Assembly (NCBI RefSeq): GCF_014201905.1
Contig: NZ_JACHFM010000004.1
Span: forward strand, 62,001 to 126,000
DNA from: Amaricoccus macauensis
GTDB lineage: Bacteria; Pseudomonadota; Alphaproteobacteria; Rhodobacterales; Rhodobacteraceae
Direction of reading: 5' to 3'
DNA length: 64,000 nt
Shown: in pieces, positions 56,622-64,000 of the stretch
Position numbering within the stretch: the stretch's first letter is position 1
Layout of the letters: each line of letters starts with the position of its first letter
The notes under the pieces: generated by a model
Databases searched by the model: none
What the model was told of the DNA's origin: nothing
Seen by the model: only the letters and a program-made list of their open reading frames with translations
Program-made: the position numbers and the translations under genes

Positions 56622-58046
56622 TCAGCGCTCCGGGAACGGCGCGGAGGGGTCGAGGCGGAAGATCTTGCCCGGGTTCATGATGTTCAGCGGGTCGAGGGCG
56701 CGCTTGATCGCCCGCATCACCTCGATGCCCGGCCCGTGCTCGGCCTCGAGGTGGCGCATCTTGCCCGAGCCGACCCCATGCTCGCCGGTGCAGGTGCCGC
56801 CCATGGCGAGCGCGCGCATGACCACCTTGTCGTTCACCTCCTCCGCCGCCGCCATCTCGCCCGGATCGTTCACGTCGACGAGAAAGCTCAGGTGAAAGTT
56901 GCCGTCGCCCACATGGCCGACGATCGGCGCGGTCAGCCCGGCTGCCTCGGCGTCGGCACGGGCCGCGAGCACCGCCTCGGCGAGGCGCGAGATCGGCACG
57001 CAGACGTCCGTCGCCTTCATCTCGGACCCCGGGCGCAGCATCTTCGTCGCCCAGAGCACATCGTGGCGCGCCTGCCAGAGGCGGTTGCGGTCCTCGGGCC
57101 GGGTGGACCAGCGGAAGACGCCCGCGCCGAACCCGTCGGCGATCTCCTCCACCATTCGCGCCTGCTCCTCGACCCCGGCGGGCGTGCCGATGAACTCGAA
57201 GAAGAGGGTCGGTTGCTCCGGGTAGTCGAGTTTCGAATAGGCGTTCACCGCCTTCATCTGCAGCGCGTCGAGCAGCTCGATGCGCGAGACCGGCACGCCC
57301 GACTGGATCGTCGTGATCACCGTATCCACGGCGCCTTCCAGCGTCTCGAACGAGGCAACGGCGGCGGAGATCGCCTCGGGCACGCCGTGCAGGCGAAGCT
57401 GGACCTCGGTGATGATGCCGAGGGTGCCTTCCGATCCGACGTAGAGCCGGGTGAGATCGTAGCCGGCGGAGGACTTCCGCGCGCGGGTGCCGGTGCGGAT
57501 CACCTCGCCCGAGGGCGTGACGACGGTCAGCCCGAGGACGTTCTCGCGCATGGTGCCGTAGCGCACGGCGTTGGTGCCGCTGGCGCGCGTCGCCGCCATG
57601 CCGCCGATCGAGGCGTCAGCGCCGGGATCGATCGGGAAGAACAGCCCGAGGTCGCGCAGATGCGCGTTCAGCGCCTTTCGGGTAACGCCCGCCTCGACGC
57701 GCACGTCCATGTCACCGTCGTTCACCTCGATGATCCGGGCCATGCCGGAGAGATCGACGGTAATGCCGCCCTCGAGTGCGGCGATATGTCCCTCAAGCGA
57801 GGTGCCGGTGCCATAGGGCACGATCGGCACGCCCGCGCGGGCGCAGACCCTGACGATCTCCGCCACTTCCTCGGTGGTGCGGGGGAAGGCGACCGCATCC
57901 GGCGCGTGGCCGGCGTGATAGGTCAGGTCCTTGCCATGCTGCTCGCGCACCGCCAGCGCCGTCGTCAGCCGGTCGCCGAGGAGGAGCCGGAGCTCGGCGA
58001 GCGCCGGCGCCAGATCGGTGCGGCTGAAGGCATGGGCAACTGTCAT
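56622..58046 (-). CDS. FAD-linked oxidase, D-lactate dehydrogenase/GlcD type
   Basis: 474 residues. FAD-binding part: PYGTGTSLEGHIAALEGGITVDLSGM, FFPIDPGADASIGGMAATRASG; C-terminal substrate domain: HVGDGNFHLSFLVD and GTCTGEHGVGSGKMRHLEAEHG. The family oxidises 2-hydroxy acids such as D-lactate or glycolate and passes electrons to the quinone pool or cytochrome. No glcE/glcF genes follow, which favours a one-subunit D-lactate dehydrogenase. Confidence 0.88.
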   Translation of the reverse strand: MTVAHAFSRTDLAPALAELRLLLGDRLTTALAVREQHGKDLTYHAGHAPDAVAFPRTTEEVAEIVRVCARAGVPIVPYGTGTSLEGHIAALEGGITVDLSGMARIIEVNDGDMDVRVEAGVTRKALNAHLRDLGLFFPIDPGADASIGGMAATRASGTNAVRYGTMRENVLGLTVVTPSGEVIRTGTRARKSSAGYDLTRLYVGSEGTLGIITEVQLRLHGVPEAISAAVASFETLEGAVDTVITTIQSGVPVSRIELLDALQMKAVNAYSKLDYPEQPTLFFEFIGTPAGVEEQARMVEEIADGFGAGVFRWSTRPEDRNRLWQARHDVLWATKMLRPGSEMKATDVCVPISRLAEAVLAARADAEAAGLTAPIVGHVGDGNFHLSFLVDVNDPGEMAAAEEVNDKVVMRALAMGGTCTGEHGVGSGKMRHLEAEHGPGIEVMRAIKRALDPLNIMNPGKIFRLDPSAPFPER

Positions 58047-58199
58047 GGGCGAGACTCCGGCTCGGCTGACGGGCCGTCAGGATGCCCCAAGCTGACGCCG
58101 GGGTGAACACGCGAAAGTACGCGGGTTGCGGTAGCCCCTTCCCCCCTCTATCGTCCTCGGCAAAACGAAAGAAAACGATCAGGGAGGGGACCGCAGCCC

Positions 58200-59258
58200 A
58201 TGGCATCGGTCACGATAAGCGATCTCCGCAAGTCTTTCGGAACCGTGGAAGTGCTTCACGGCGTATCCATCGACATCGAGGACGGCGAGTTCGCCGTGCT
58301 CGTCGGCCCTTCGGGATGTGGCAAGTCAACACTGCTCCGGATGCTCGCGGGCCTCGAGCATGTGACCTCGGGCGAGATCCGCATCGGGTCGGAGGTGGTG
58401 AACGAACTGCCGCCCAAGGACCGGGACATCGCCATGGTGTTCCAGAACTACGCGCTCTATCCGCACATGACGGTGGCGGAGAACATGGCGTTCTCTCTGA
58501 GCCTCAAGGGTGCGCCCAAGGCCGAAATCGCCGAGAAGGTGCGGCCAGCGGCCGAGATCCTCGGCCTCGCGAAGCTCCTTGACCGCTACCCGCGCCAGCT
58601 CTCCGGCGGCCAGCGCCAGCGTGTCGCCATGGGCCGCGCCATCGTGCGCGACCCGCAGGTGTTCCTCTTCGACGAGCCGCTCTCGAACCTCGACGCAAAG
58701 CTGCGTGTCTCCATGCGCACCGAGATCAAGAACCTGCATCAGCGGCTCTCCACGACCACGGTCTACGTCACGCACGACCAGATCGAGGCGATGACCATGG
58801 CCGACAAGATCGTCGTCATGCACGACGGCCGCGTCGAGCAGATCGGCGCACCGCTCGAGCTCTACGACCGGCCGGCGAACCTCTTCGTGGCAGGCTTCAT
58901 CGGCTCCCCGGCGATGAACCTGCTGCCCGGACGTGTCGATGGCGGCCGTTTCGTCGGCGATGGCGGCGTGTCGCTGCCCCTGCCGCCGCCGGCGCCGGGT
59001 GCGAGCGCCGGGGCAGGCATGATCTACGGGCTGCGGCCCGAGTCCATGAGCCTCGGCGGCGACATCCCGTTCCGGGTCGAGGTGGTGGAGCCGACCGGCT
59101 CGGAGACCCACGTGATGGGCAGCGTCGGCGGCGTCCCGGTGGTCGGCGTCTTCCGCGAGCGGATCGCCGCACGTCCGGGCGAAGAGATCCACGTCGGGAT
59201 CGACGTCGGCGCCACGCATCTCTTCGACGCGGGATCGGGGATGCGACTCTCTGCCTGA
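58200..59258 (+). CDS. ABC transporter ATP-binding protein (MalK/UgpC-like)
   Basis: 352 residues. Walker [12 protein letters not shown]-loop [12 protein letters not shown], signature [19 protein letters not shown], Walker [16 protein letters not shown], and a C-terminal TOBE/OB domain. Fits the importer whose binding protein and two permeases follow. Carbohydrate or polyol uptake ATPases share this C-terminus. It heads the operon that runs to the window end. Confidence 0.93.
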   Translation: MASVTISDLRKSFGTVEVLHGVSIDIEDGEFAVLVGPSGCGKSTLLRMLAGLEHVTSGEIRIGSEVVNELPPKDRDIAMVFQNYALYPHMTVAENMAFSLSLKGAPKAEIAEKVRPAAEILGLAKLLDRYPRQLSGGQRQRVAMGRAIVRDPQVFLFDEPLSNLDAKLRVSMRTEIKNLHQRLSTTTVYVTHDQIEAMTMADKIVVMHDGRVEQIGAPLELYDRPANLFVAGFIGSPAMNLLPGRVDGGRFVGDGGVSLPLPPPAPGASAGAGMIYGLRPESMSLGGDIPFRVEVVEPTGSETHVMGSVGGVPVVGVFRERIAARPGEEIHVGIDVGATHLFDAGSGMRLSA

Positions 59259-59338
59259 GCACGGCGCCGGCGGAACGCGGGGCCGCCCGGCGCGCTGAAG
59301 AACGAACCTCGCGACGTTTCTTGGGGAGGAGACTCGAA

Positions 59339-60640
59339 ATGGTTGACATCACACGCAGACACCTGATGGCAGGTGCCGCCGGCCTCGCCGCGGCGTCCGC
59401 GCTCGGCGGTCGCGCCTTCGCGCAGGCGGCGGCGCCCACCTACACGCCCGAGAGCGGCGCAGAACTCCGGCTCCTGCGCTGGGTGCCGTTCGTGAAGGGC
59501 GAAGAGGCGGCGTGGAACGCCAACTCGCAGGCCTTCACCGAGGCCACCGGCGTCAAGGTCACGATCGACCAGGAGAGCTGGGAAGACGTCCGCCCGAAGG
59601 CGGCGGTCGCCGCGAACGTCGGCTCCGGCCCCGACATGGTGATGAGCTGGTTCGACGACCCGTTCCAGTATCCCGACAAGCTCATCCCGGTGACCGAACT
59701 CGCGAACGCCATCGGGGAGGCGAACGGCGGCTGGTACGACGGCCCGCGCGGCTACGCGGTGAAGGACGGCGAGTTCATCGCCATGCCGCTCTGCGCCATC
59801 GGCAACGCCATCTGCTACCGCGACAGCCATATGAAGGCCGCGGGCTTCAGCGAGTTCCCGACGGACTCGGCGGGCTTCCTCGAACTCTGCAAGGCGCTCC
59901 ACGGCAAGGGCACGCCGGCGGGCTTCCCGCACGGCAAGGCCGTCGGCGACGGCAACAACTATGCCCACTGGCTGCTCTGGTCGAATGACGGCGAGATGGT
60001 CGACGAGCAGAGCAAGGTGGCGATCGACAGCGAGGCGACCCGCAAGGCCATCGCCTACGCCCAGGAACTCTACAAGACGTTCATCCCCGGCACCGAGAGC
60101 TGGCTCGACATCAACAACAACCGCGCCTTCCTCGCCGGGCAGGTGTCGCTCACCGCGAACGGCGTCTCGCTCTACTACGCGGCGAAGAACGACCCGGCGA
60201 TGGCAGAGATCGCCGAGGACATCCGCACTCACGTCCTGCCGATCGGCCCGGTCGGAAAGTCGGTCGAGCTGCACCAGACCACGTCGCTCTCGATCTTCAA
60301 GCACACGAAGTACCCCGAGGCGGCGATGGCGTACCTCCAGTGGATGTACGAGGCTGACCGGATGAACGCCTGGATCGAAGGGGCGAGCGCCTATTGCTGC
60401 CCGGCGCTCAAGGGCTTCGCCGACAATCCGGTCTGGACCTCGAACCCGATCCACGCGCCCTACGCCAAGGCGTCCGAGAGCCTGCGGCCGAACGGCTATG
60501 CCGGCCCCCTCGGCCCGGCGTCGGCCGGCGTCATGGCCGACTACGTGCTGGTCGACATGTTCGCCGAGGCCGTGACCGGCGCATCGGCCGATGACGCCAT
60601 CCGCGGCGCCGCGCGCCGCGCGGGCCGCTACTACAGCTGA
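59339..60640 (+). CDS. Extracellular solute-binding protein, family 1
   Basis: 433 residues. The N-terminus MVDITRRHLMAGAAGLAAAS has a twin-arginine-type motif (TRRHLM) and ends in a cleavable Ala-rich stretch (AFAQA), so export may be by Tat. The mature part is a typical family 1 lobe structure (LRLLRWVPFVKGEEAAWNAN, VSLTANGVSLYYAAKNDP, LPIGPVGKSVELHQTTSLSIF). GGGGAGGAG upstream. Ligand probably a sugar or polyol; not recognisable. Confidence 0.88.
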   Translation: MVDITRRHLMAGAAGLAAASALGGRAFAQAAAPTYTPESGAELRLLRWVPFVKGEEAAWNANSQAFTEATGVKVTIDQESWEDVRPKAAVAANVGSGPDMVMSWFDDPFQYPDKLIPVTELANAIGEANGGWYDGPRGYAVKDGEFIAMPLCAIGNAICYRDSHMKAAGFSEFPTDSAGFLELCKALHGKGTPAGFPHGKAVGDGNNYAHWLLWSNDGEMVDEQSKVAIDSEATRKAIAYAQELYKTFIPGTESWLDINNNRAFLAGQVSLTANGVSLYYAAKNDPAMAEIAEDIRTHVLPIGPVGKSVELHQTTSLSIFKHTKYPEAAMAYLQWMYEADRMNAWIEGASAYCCPALKGFADNPVWTSNPIHAPYAKASESLRPNGYAGPLGPASAGVMADYVLVDMFAEAVTGASADDAIRGAARRAGRYYS

Positions 60641-60694
60641 GCCGACATGGCCGGCGGGACGCCCCCGCCGGCCACCGCTCCCGGGGAGAGACGT

Positions 60695-61618
60695 ATGGCG
60701 CGAGCACGGCGCGGGGGACCGCTCGTCTGGCTGACCGAGAGCCGCAACGGCCTCGGGCTTATCTTCATGCTGCCAGCGGCAGTGTTCCTGATCTGCTTTC
60801 TCACCTACCCGCTGGGTCTCGGGGTCTGGCTCGCGTTCACCGACACGAAGATCGGCCGGGCCGGCATCTTCATCGGGCTCGAGAACTTCACCTGGCTGTC
60901 CGAGGACCGGGTGTTCTGGCTCTCGGTCTTCAATACCTTCTTCTACACGCTCATCGCGTCGGTGCTGAAGTTCGCGCTCGGCCTCTGGCTCGCGCTCATC
61001 CTGAACGAGAACCTGCCGTTCAAGAACTTCTTCCGGGCGGTGATCCTGCTGCCGTGGGTGGTCCCGACGGTGCTCTCGGCGCTGGCGTTCTGGTGGATAT
61101 TCGACAGCCAGTTCTCGATCATCTCGTGGGTGCTGATGAAGTGGGGCATGATCGACGCGCCGATCAACTTCCTCGGCGAGCCGTGGAACGCGCGTTTCTC
61201 GGTGATCGCCGCCAACGTCTGGCGCGGCATCCCGTTCGTCGCGATCTCGCTCCTCGCCGGGCTCCAGACCATCCCGCAGTCGCTGAACGAAGCCGCGGCG
61301 CTCGACGGGGCGACCTCGTGGCAGCGGTTCCGGCGCATCACGCTGCCGCTGCTCACGCCGATCATCGCGGTCGTGATGACCTTCTCGGTGCTCTTCACCT
61401 TCACCGACTTCCAGCTCATCTACGTGCTGACCCGGGGCGGCCCGGTGAACGCAACCCACCTGATGGCAACCCTCAGCTTCCAGCGGGCGATCCCCGGGGG
61501 GCAGCTTGGCGAGGGCGCGGCGATCGCGGTCGCGATGATCCCGTTCCTGCTCGCGGCCATCCTCTTCTCGTTCTTCGGCCTGCAACGGCGCCGCTGGCAG
61601 CAGGGCGGCGGAGACTGA
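60695..61618 (+). CDS. ABC transporter permease (sugar type, MalF/UgpA-like)
   Basis: 307 residues, six membrane helices, coupling loop EAAALDGATSWQRFRRITLPLLTP. Start at the ATG preceded by GGGGAGAGA; the in-frame ATG at 60647 has no ribosome-binding site. First of two permeases. Confidence 0.9.
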   Translation: MARARRGGPLVWLTESRNGLGLIFMLPAAVFLICFLTYPLGLGVWLAFTDTKIGRAGIFIGLENFTWLSEDRVFWLSVFNTFFYTLIASVLKFALGLWLALILNENLPFKNFFRAVILLPWVVPTVLSALAFWWIFDSQFSIISWVLMKWGMIDAPINFLGEPWNARFSVIAANVWRGIPFVAISLLAGLQTIPQSLNEAAALDGATSWQRFRRITLPLLTPIIAVVMTFSVLFTFTDFQLIYVLTRGGPVNATHLMATLSFQRAIPGGQLGEGAAIAVAMIPFLLAAILFSFFGLQRRRWQQGGGD

Positions 61619-61629
61619 AAGGGACCATC

Positions 61630-62508
61630 ATGGCCGAGACTCCGCAGGACGACATCGTTGGCATGGAGCAGTTCAACTCGCTGCCCCGCCGGGTCGTCGT
61701 CACCTATATCCCGCTGGCGATCTTCGTCTTCGTGCTGCTCTTCCCGTTCTACTGGATGGCGATCACCGCGATCAAACCGGACCACCAGCTGACGAACTAC
61801 AACGACTACAGCCCGTTCTGGGTGGTGCAGCCGACGCTTGACCACATCAAGTTCCTGTTCTTCGAGACGTCGTATCCCGGCTGGCTCTGGAACACCGTCG
61901 TGGTCTCGGTCGCCTCGACGGTGATCGCGCTCGCGGCATCGGTCTTCGCCGCCTATGCGATCGAGCGGCTGCGCTTCACCGGCGCGCGGGTGACCGGGCT
62001 CCTGATCTTCCTCGCCTACCTCGTACCGCCGTCGATCCTCTTCATCCCGCTCGCCTTCATCGTCTTCCAGGTCGGGATCTTCGACTCGCGTCTCGCGCTC
62101 ATCCTCACCTATCCGACGTTCCTCATCCCGTTCTGCACCTGGCTCCTCATGGGCTACTTCCGCTCCATCCCGTTCGAGCTCGAGGAGAGCGCGCTGGTCG
62201 ATGGCGCCACGCGCTGGCAGATCCTGACCAAGGTCATCCTGCCGCTGGCGGTGCCGGGCCTGATCTCCGCCGGGATCTTCGCCTTCACCCTGTCGTGGAA
62301 CGAATTCATCTACGCCCTCACCTTCATCTCCTCGTCGGAGAACAAGACGGTGCCGGTGGGCGTGCTGACCGAACTGGTGCGCGGCGACATCTACGAGTGG
62401 GGCGCGCTCATGTCGGGTGCCCTCGTCGGCTCGCTGCCGGTCGTCATCCTCTACTCGTTCTTCGTCGACTACTACGTGTCCTCGATGACCGGGGCCGTGA
62501 AGGAATGA
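61630..62508 (+). CDS. ABC transporter permease (sugar type, MalG/UgpE-like)
   Basis: 292 residues, six helices. Coupling loop EESALVDGATRWQILTKVILPLAVPGL. GAAAGGGACC precedes the ATG. The upstream in-frame extension into the first permease gene is not coding. It overlaps the aldehyde dehydrogenase start by 4 bases (ATGA), so the transporter and the enzyme are translated together. Confidence 0.9.
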   Translation: MAETPQDDIVGMEQFNSLPRRVVVTYIPLAIFVFVLLFPFYWMAITAIKPDHQLTNYNDYSPFWVVQPTLDHIKFLFFETSYPGWLWNTVVVSVASTVIALAASVFAAYAIERLRFTGARVTGLLIFLAYLVPPSILFIPLAFIVFQVGIFDSRLALILTYPTFLIPFCTWLLMGYFRSIPFELEESALVDGATRWQILTKVILPLAVPGLISAGIFAFTLSWNEFIYALTFISSSENKTVPVGVLTELVRGDIYEWGALMSGALVGSLPVVILYSFFVDYYVSSMTGAVKE

Positions 62509-63956
62509 GGCACGGCGCCGTCAGCCCGGAGAGCATCCTGATCGCCGGAGCGTGGCGCGGCGCCGCGTCCGGCGAGAGCCTCCCGGTCCACGCGCCGGAC
62601 ACCGGCGAGGTCATCGGCGCGATCGCCCGGGGCGGCGCGGCGGAGATCGACGCCGCCGTCAACGCCGCACGCACTGCCTTCGAAGGTCCGTGGGGCCGGA
62701 CGGCGCCGGCCGATCGCGGCCGCATCCTCGCCCGCCTCGCGGCACTCATCGCGGCAAACGCCGACGATCTCGTCGCCTCCGAGGCCGAGGACTGCGGCAA
62801 GCCCCTGAAGCAGGCGCGCGCCGACATCGCAGCCGTCGCGCGTTACTTCGAATTCTACGCGGGTGCCGCCGACAAGGTCCACGGCGAGACGATCCCCTAT
62901 CAGCCCGGCTTCACCGTGATGGTGCAGCGGGTGCCGCACGGCGTCACCGGTCACATCATCCCGTGGAACTATCCCGCGCAGATGTTTGGCCGCACCCTCG
63001 CACCGGCGCTGGCCACCGGCAACGCCTGCGTGCTGAAACCGGCGGAAGCGGCCTGCGCCACCGTGCTCCGCCTCGCGGCGCTCGCCATGGAGGCGGGTCT
63101 ACCAGCCGGCGCGCTCAACGTGGTGACCGGCCTCGGGAGCGAGGCGGGGGCGGCGCTCGCGGCGCATCCGGGCATCGACTTCCTGTCGTTCACCGGCTCG
63201 CCCGACACCGGAACCGCGGTGCAGAAGGCCTGTGCCGAGCATCACCGCGCCTGCACGCTCGAACTCGGCGGCAAGTCGCCGCAGATTGTCTTCGCCGACG
63301 CCGATCTCGACCGGGCGCTGCCGGTCATCCTCAACGCCATCGTGCAGAACGCCGGGCAGACCTGTTCGGCGGGCAGCCGTCTCCTTGTCGAGCGGCGCCT
63401 GCTCGACACGTTGGTGCCGCGCCTCGCGGAGCGCTTCGCCGGGCTCCGGGTCGGGCCGTCGCACCTCGACGCGGACTGCGGGCCCCTGATCTCCGAAACG
63501 CAGCTCACCCGGGTGCGCAGCTTTCTCGACCGCGCCGACGCCGACGGCCTGCCGCTCCTCGCCGAGGGCGGCGCCGATGCGCTGACGGCGGGAGGCTACT
63601 ACGTCGCCCCGCGGCTCTATGGCCCGGTGCCCGAGGATCACCCGCTGGCGCAGCAGGAGGTCTTTGGCCCGGTCCTCGCGCTGGTGCCGTTCGAGGACGA
63701 GGCCGACGCGATCCGCATCGCGAACGGCACCGCCTTCGGCCTCGTCGCCGGCATCTGGACCGAGAACGGCGGCCGGCAGATGCGCATGGCGACGGCGCTC
63801 CGCGCCGGACAGGTCTTCGTCAACGGCTACGGCGCGGGCTCGGGGATCGAGCTTCCCTTCGGCGGCATGGGCCGCTCGGGACATGGACGGGAGAAGGGCA
63901 TGGAAGCACTCCGCGAATTCACCGTGGCGAAGACCGTGGTGCTGAACCATGGCTGA
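62505..63956 (+). CDS. NAD(P)-dependent aldehyde dehydrogenase
   Basis: 483 residues. Signatures: HIIPWNYPAQMFGRTLAPALATG, FTGSPDTGTAVQ, catalytic Glu in LELGGKSPQ and Cys in NAGQTCSAGSRLLV. The frame upstream belongs to another reading. Translationally coupled to the permease gene. It should oxidise an aldehyde derived from the imported compound; substrate unknown. Confidence 0.92.
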   Translation: MRHGAVSPESILIAGAWRGAASGESLPVHAPDTGEVIGAIARGGAAEIDAAVNAARTAFEGPWGRTAPADRGRILARLAALIAANADDLVASEAEDCGKPLKQARADIAAVARYFEFYAGAADKVHGETIPYQPGFTVMVQRVPHGVTGHIIPWNYPAQMFGRTLAPALATGNACVLKPAEAACATVLRLAALAMEAGLPAGALNVVTGLGSEAGAALAAHPGIDFLSFTGSPDTGTAVQKACAEHHRACTLELGGKSPQIVFADADLDRALPVILNAIVQNAGQTCSAGSRLLVERRLLDTLVPRLAERFAGLRVGPSHLDADCGPLISETQLTRVRSFLDRADADGLPLLAEGGADALTAGGYYVAPRLYGPVPEDHPLAQQEVFGPVLALVPFEDEADAIRIANGTAFGLVAGIWTENGGRQMRMATALRAGQVFVNGYGAGSGIELPFGGMGRSGHGREKGMEALREFTVAKTVVLNHG

Positions 63957-64000
63957 CCGGCTGGCGGGCAAGACCGCGCTCGTCACCGGCGGCGGCTCCG
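63949..64000 (+). CDS. Start of a short-chain dehydrogenase (cut by window edge)
   Basis: Translation begins MADRLAGKTALVTGGGS, the Rossmann start of an SDR. The ATG overlaps the end of the aldehyde dehydrogenase gene by 8 bases. Only 17 residues are visible, so the subfamily is unknown. It extends the operon beyond the window. Confidence 0.75.
   Translation, partial: MADRLAGKTALVTGGGS

Noticed and set aside
59024..61585. 853-codon leftward open frame
   Set aside because: Antisense to the binding-protein and permease genes; no protein character.

Overview
The window is high-GC chromosomal DNA with tightly packed operons. Many genes overlap by 4 bases (ATGA or GTGA) and several start at GTG or TTG. 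Gene content points to an alphaproteobacterium, probably Rhodobacterales, Rhodospirillales or Hyphomicrobiales: a GroEL with a GGM tail behind a perfect CIRCE element, a pyrB-pyrC'-plsY operon, a Bat/MoxR operon, and many NMT1-type and MalK-type ABC transporters. The species cannot be named from the sequence.

Layout. 1-1039: the C-terminal part of a TPR regulator. 1064-7711: a leftward group with malonyl-CoA synthetase, an agmatinase-family ureohydrolase, and an NMT1-type binding protein with two permeases. A rightward ycaQ gene sits inside it and no ABC ATPase is present. 7883-12380: a secreted phytase-like esterase, then a ThDP-dependent 2-oxoacid decarboxylase divergent from an Lrp-type regulator. 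12352-18375: a complete moxR-DUF58-DUF4381-batA-batB-batC-batD operon. 18471-21390: plsY, a dihydroorotase homologue that has lost metal ligands, and pyrB. 21489-25152: a small secreted protein, a family-4-like uracil-DNA glycosylase without its Fe-S cysteines, moaB, pdxH and dapE. 25181-28461: an AI-2E family permease and groESL with promoter, CIRCE and terminator. 28678-29794: a nucleotide-sugar-type epimerase and tRNA-Arg(ACG).

29795-40936 looks like an accessory block next to the tRNA. It holds a degenerate fragment, a secreted RTX/beta-helix protein, and a self-contained catabolic unit: a LacI repressor divergent from a seven-gene-plus operon (intradiol dioxygenase, ABC binding protein, ATPase, permease, SDR, BKACE-family enzyme, MDR oxidoreductase, cupin). 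Two palindromic operators, 24 bp apart, lie in the divergent intergenic region. This is the best candidate in the window for an undescribed system: aromatic ring cleavage combined with a BKACE step and a dedicated transporter, without the usual muconate or maleylacetate enzymes.

40937-44029 is an envelope operon (CDP-alcohol phosphatidyltransferase, FkbM methyltransferase, membrane sulfatase-fold enzyme). 44107-52565 carries two cytochrome b561 genes, an AT-richer acyltransferase, TauE/SafE, a LysR regulator divergent from methylmalonate-semialdehyde dehydrogenase, a divergent SelO and a dodecin. 52702-58046 has a trypsin-fold protein without signal peptide, EttA, MarC, a YdcZ-like permease and a GlcD/D-lactate dehydrogenase-type flavoprotein. 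58200-64000 is a rightward MalK-type ABC transporter operon that runs into an aldehyde dehydrogenase and an SDR cut by the window edge.
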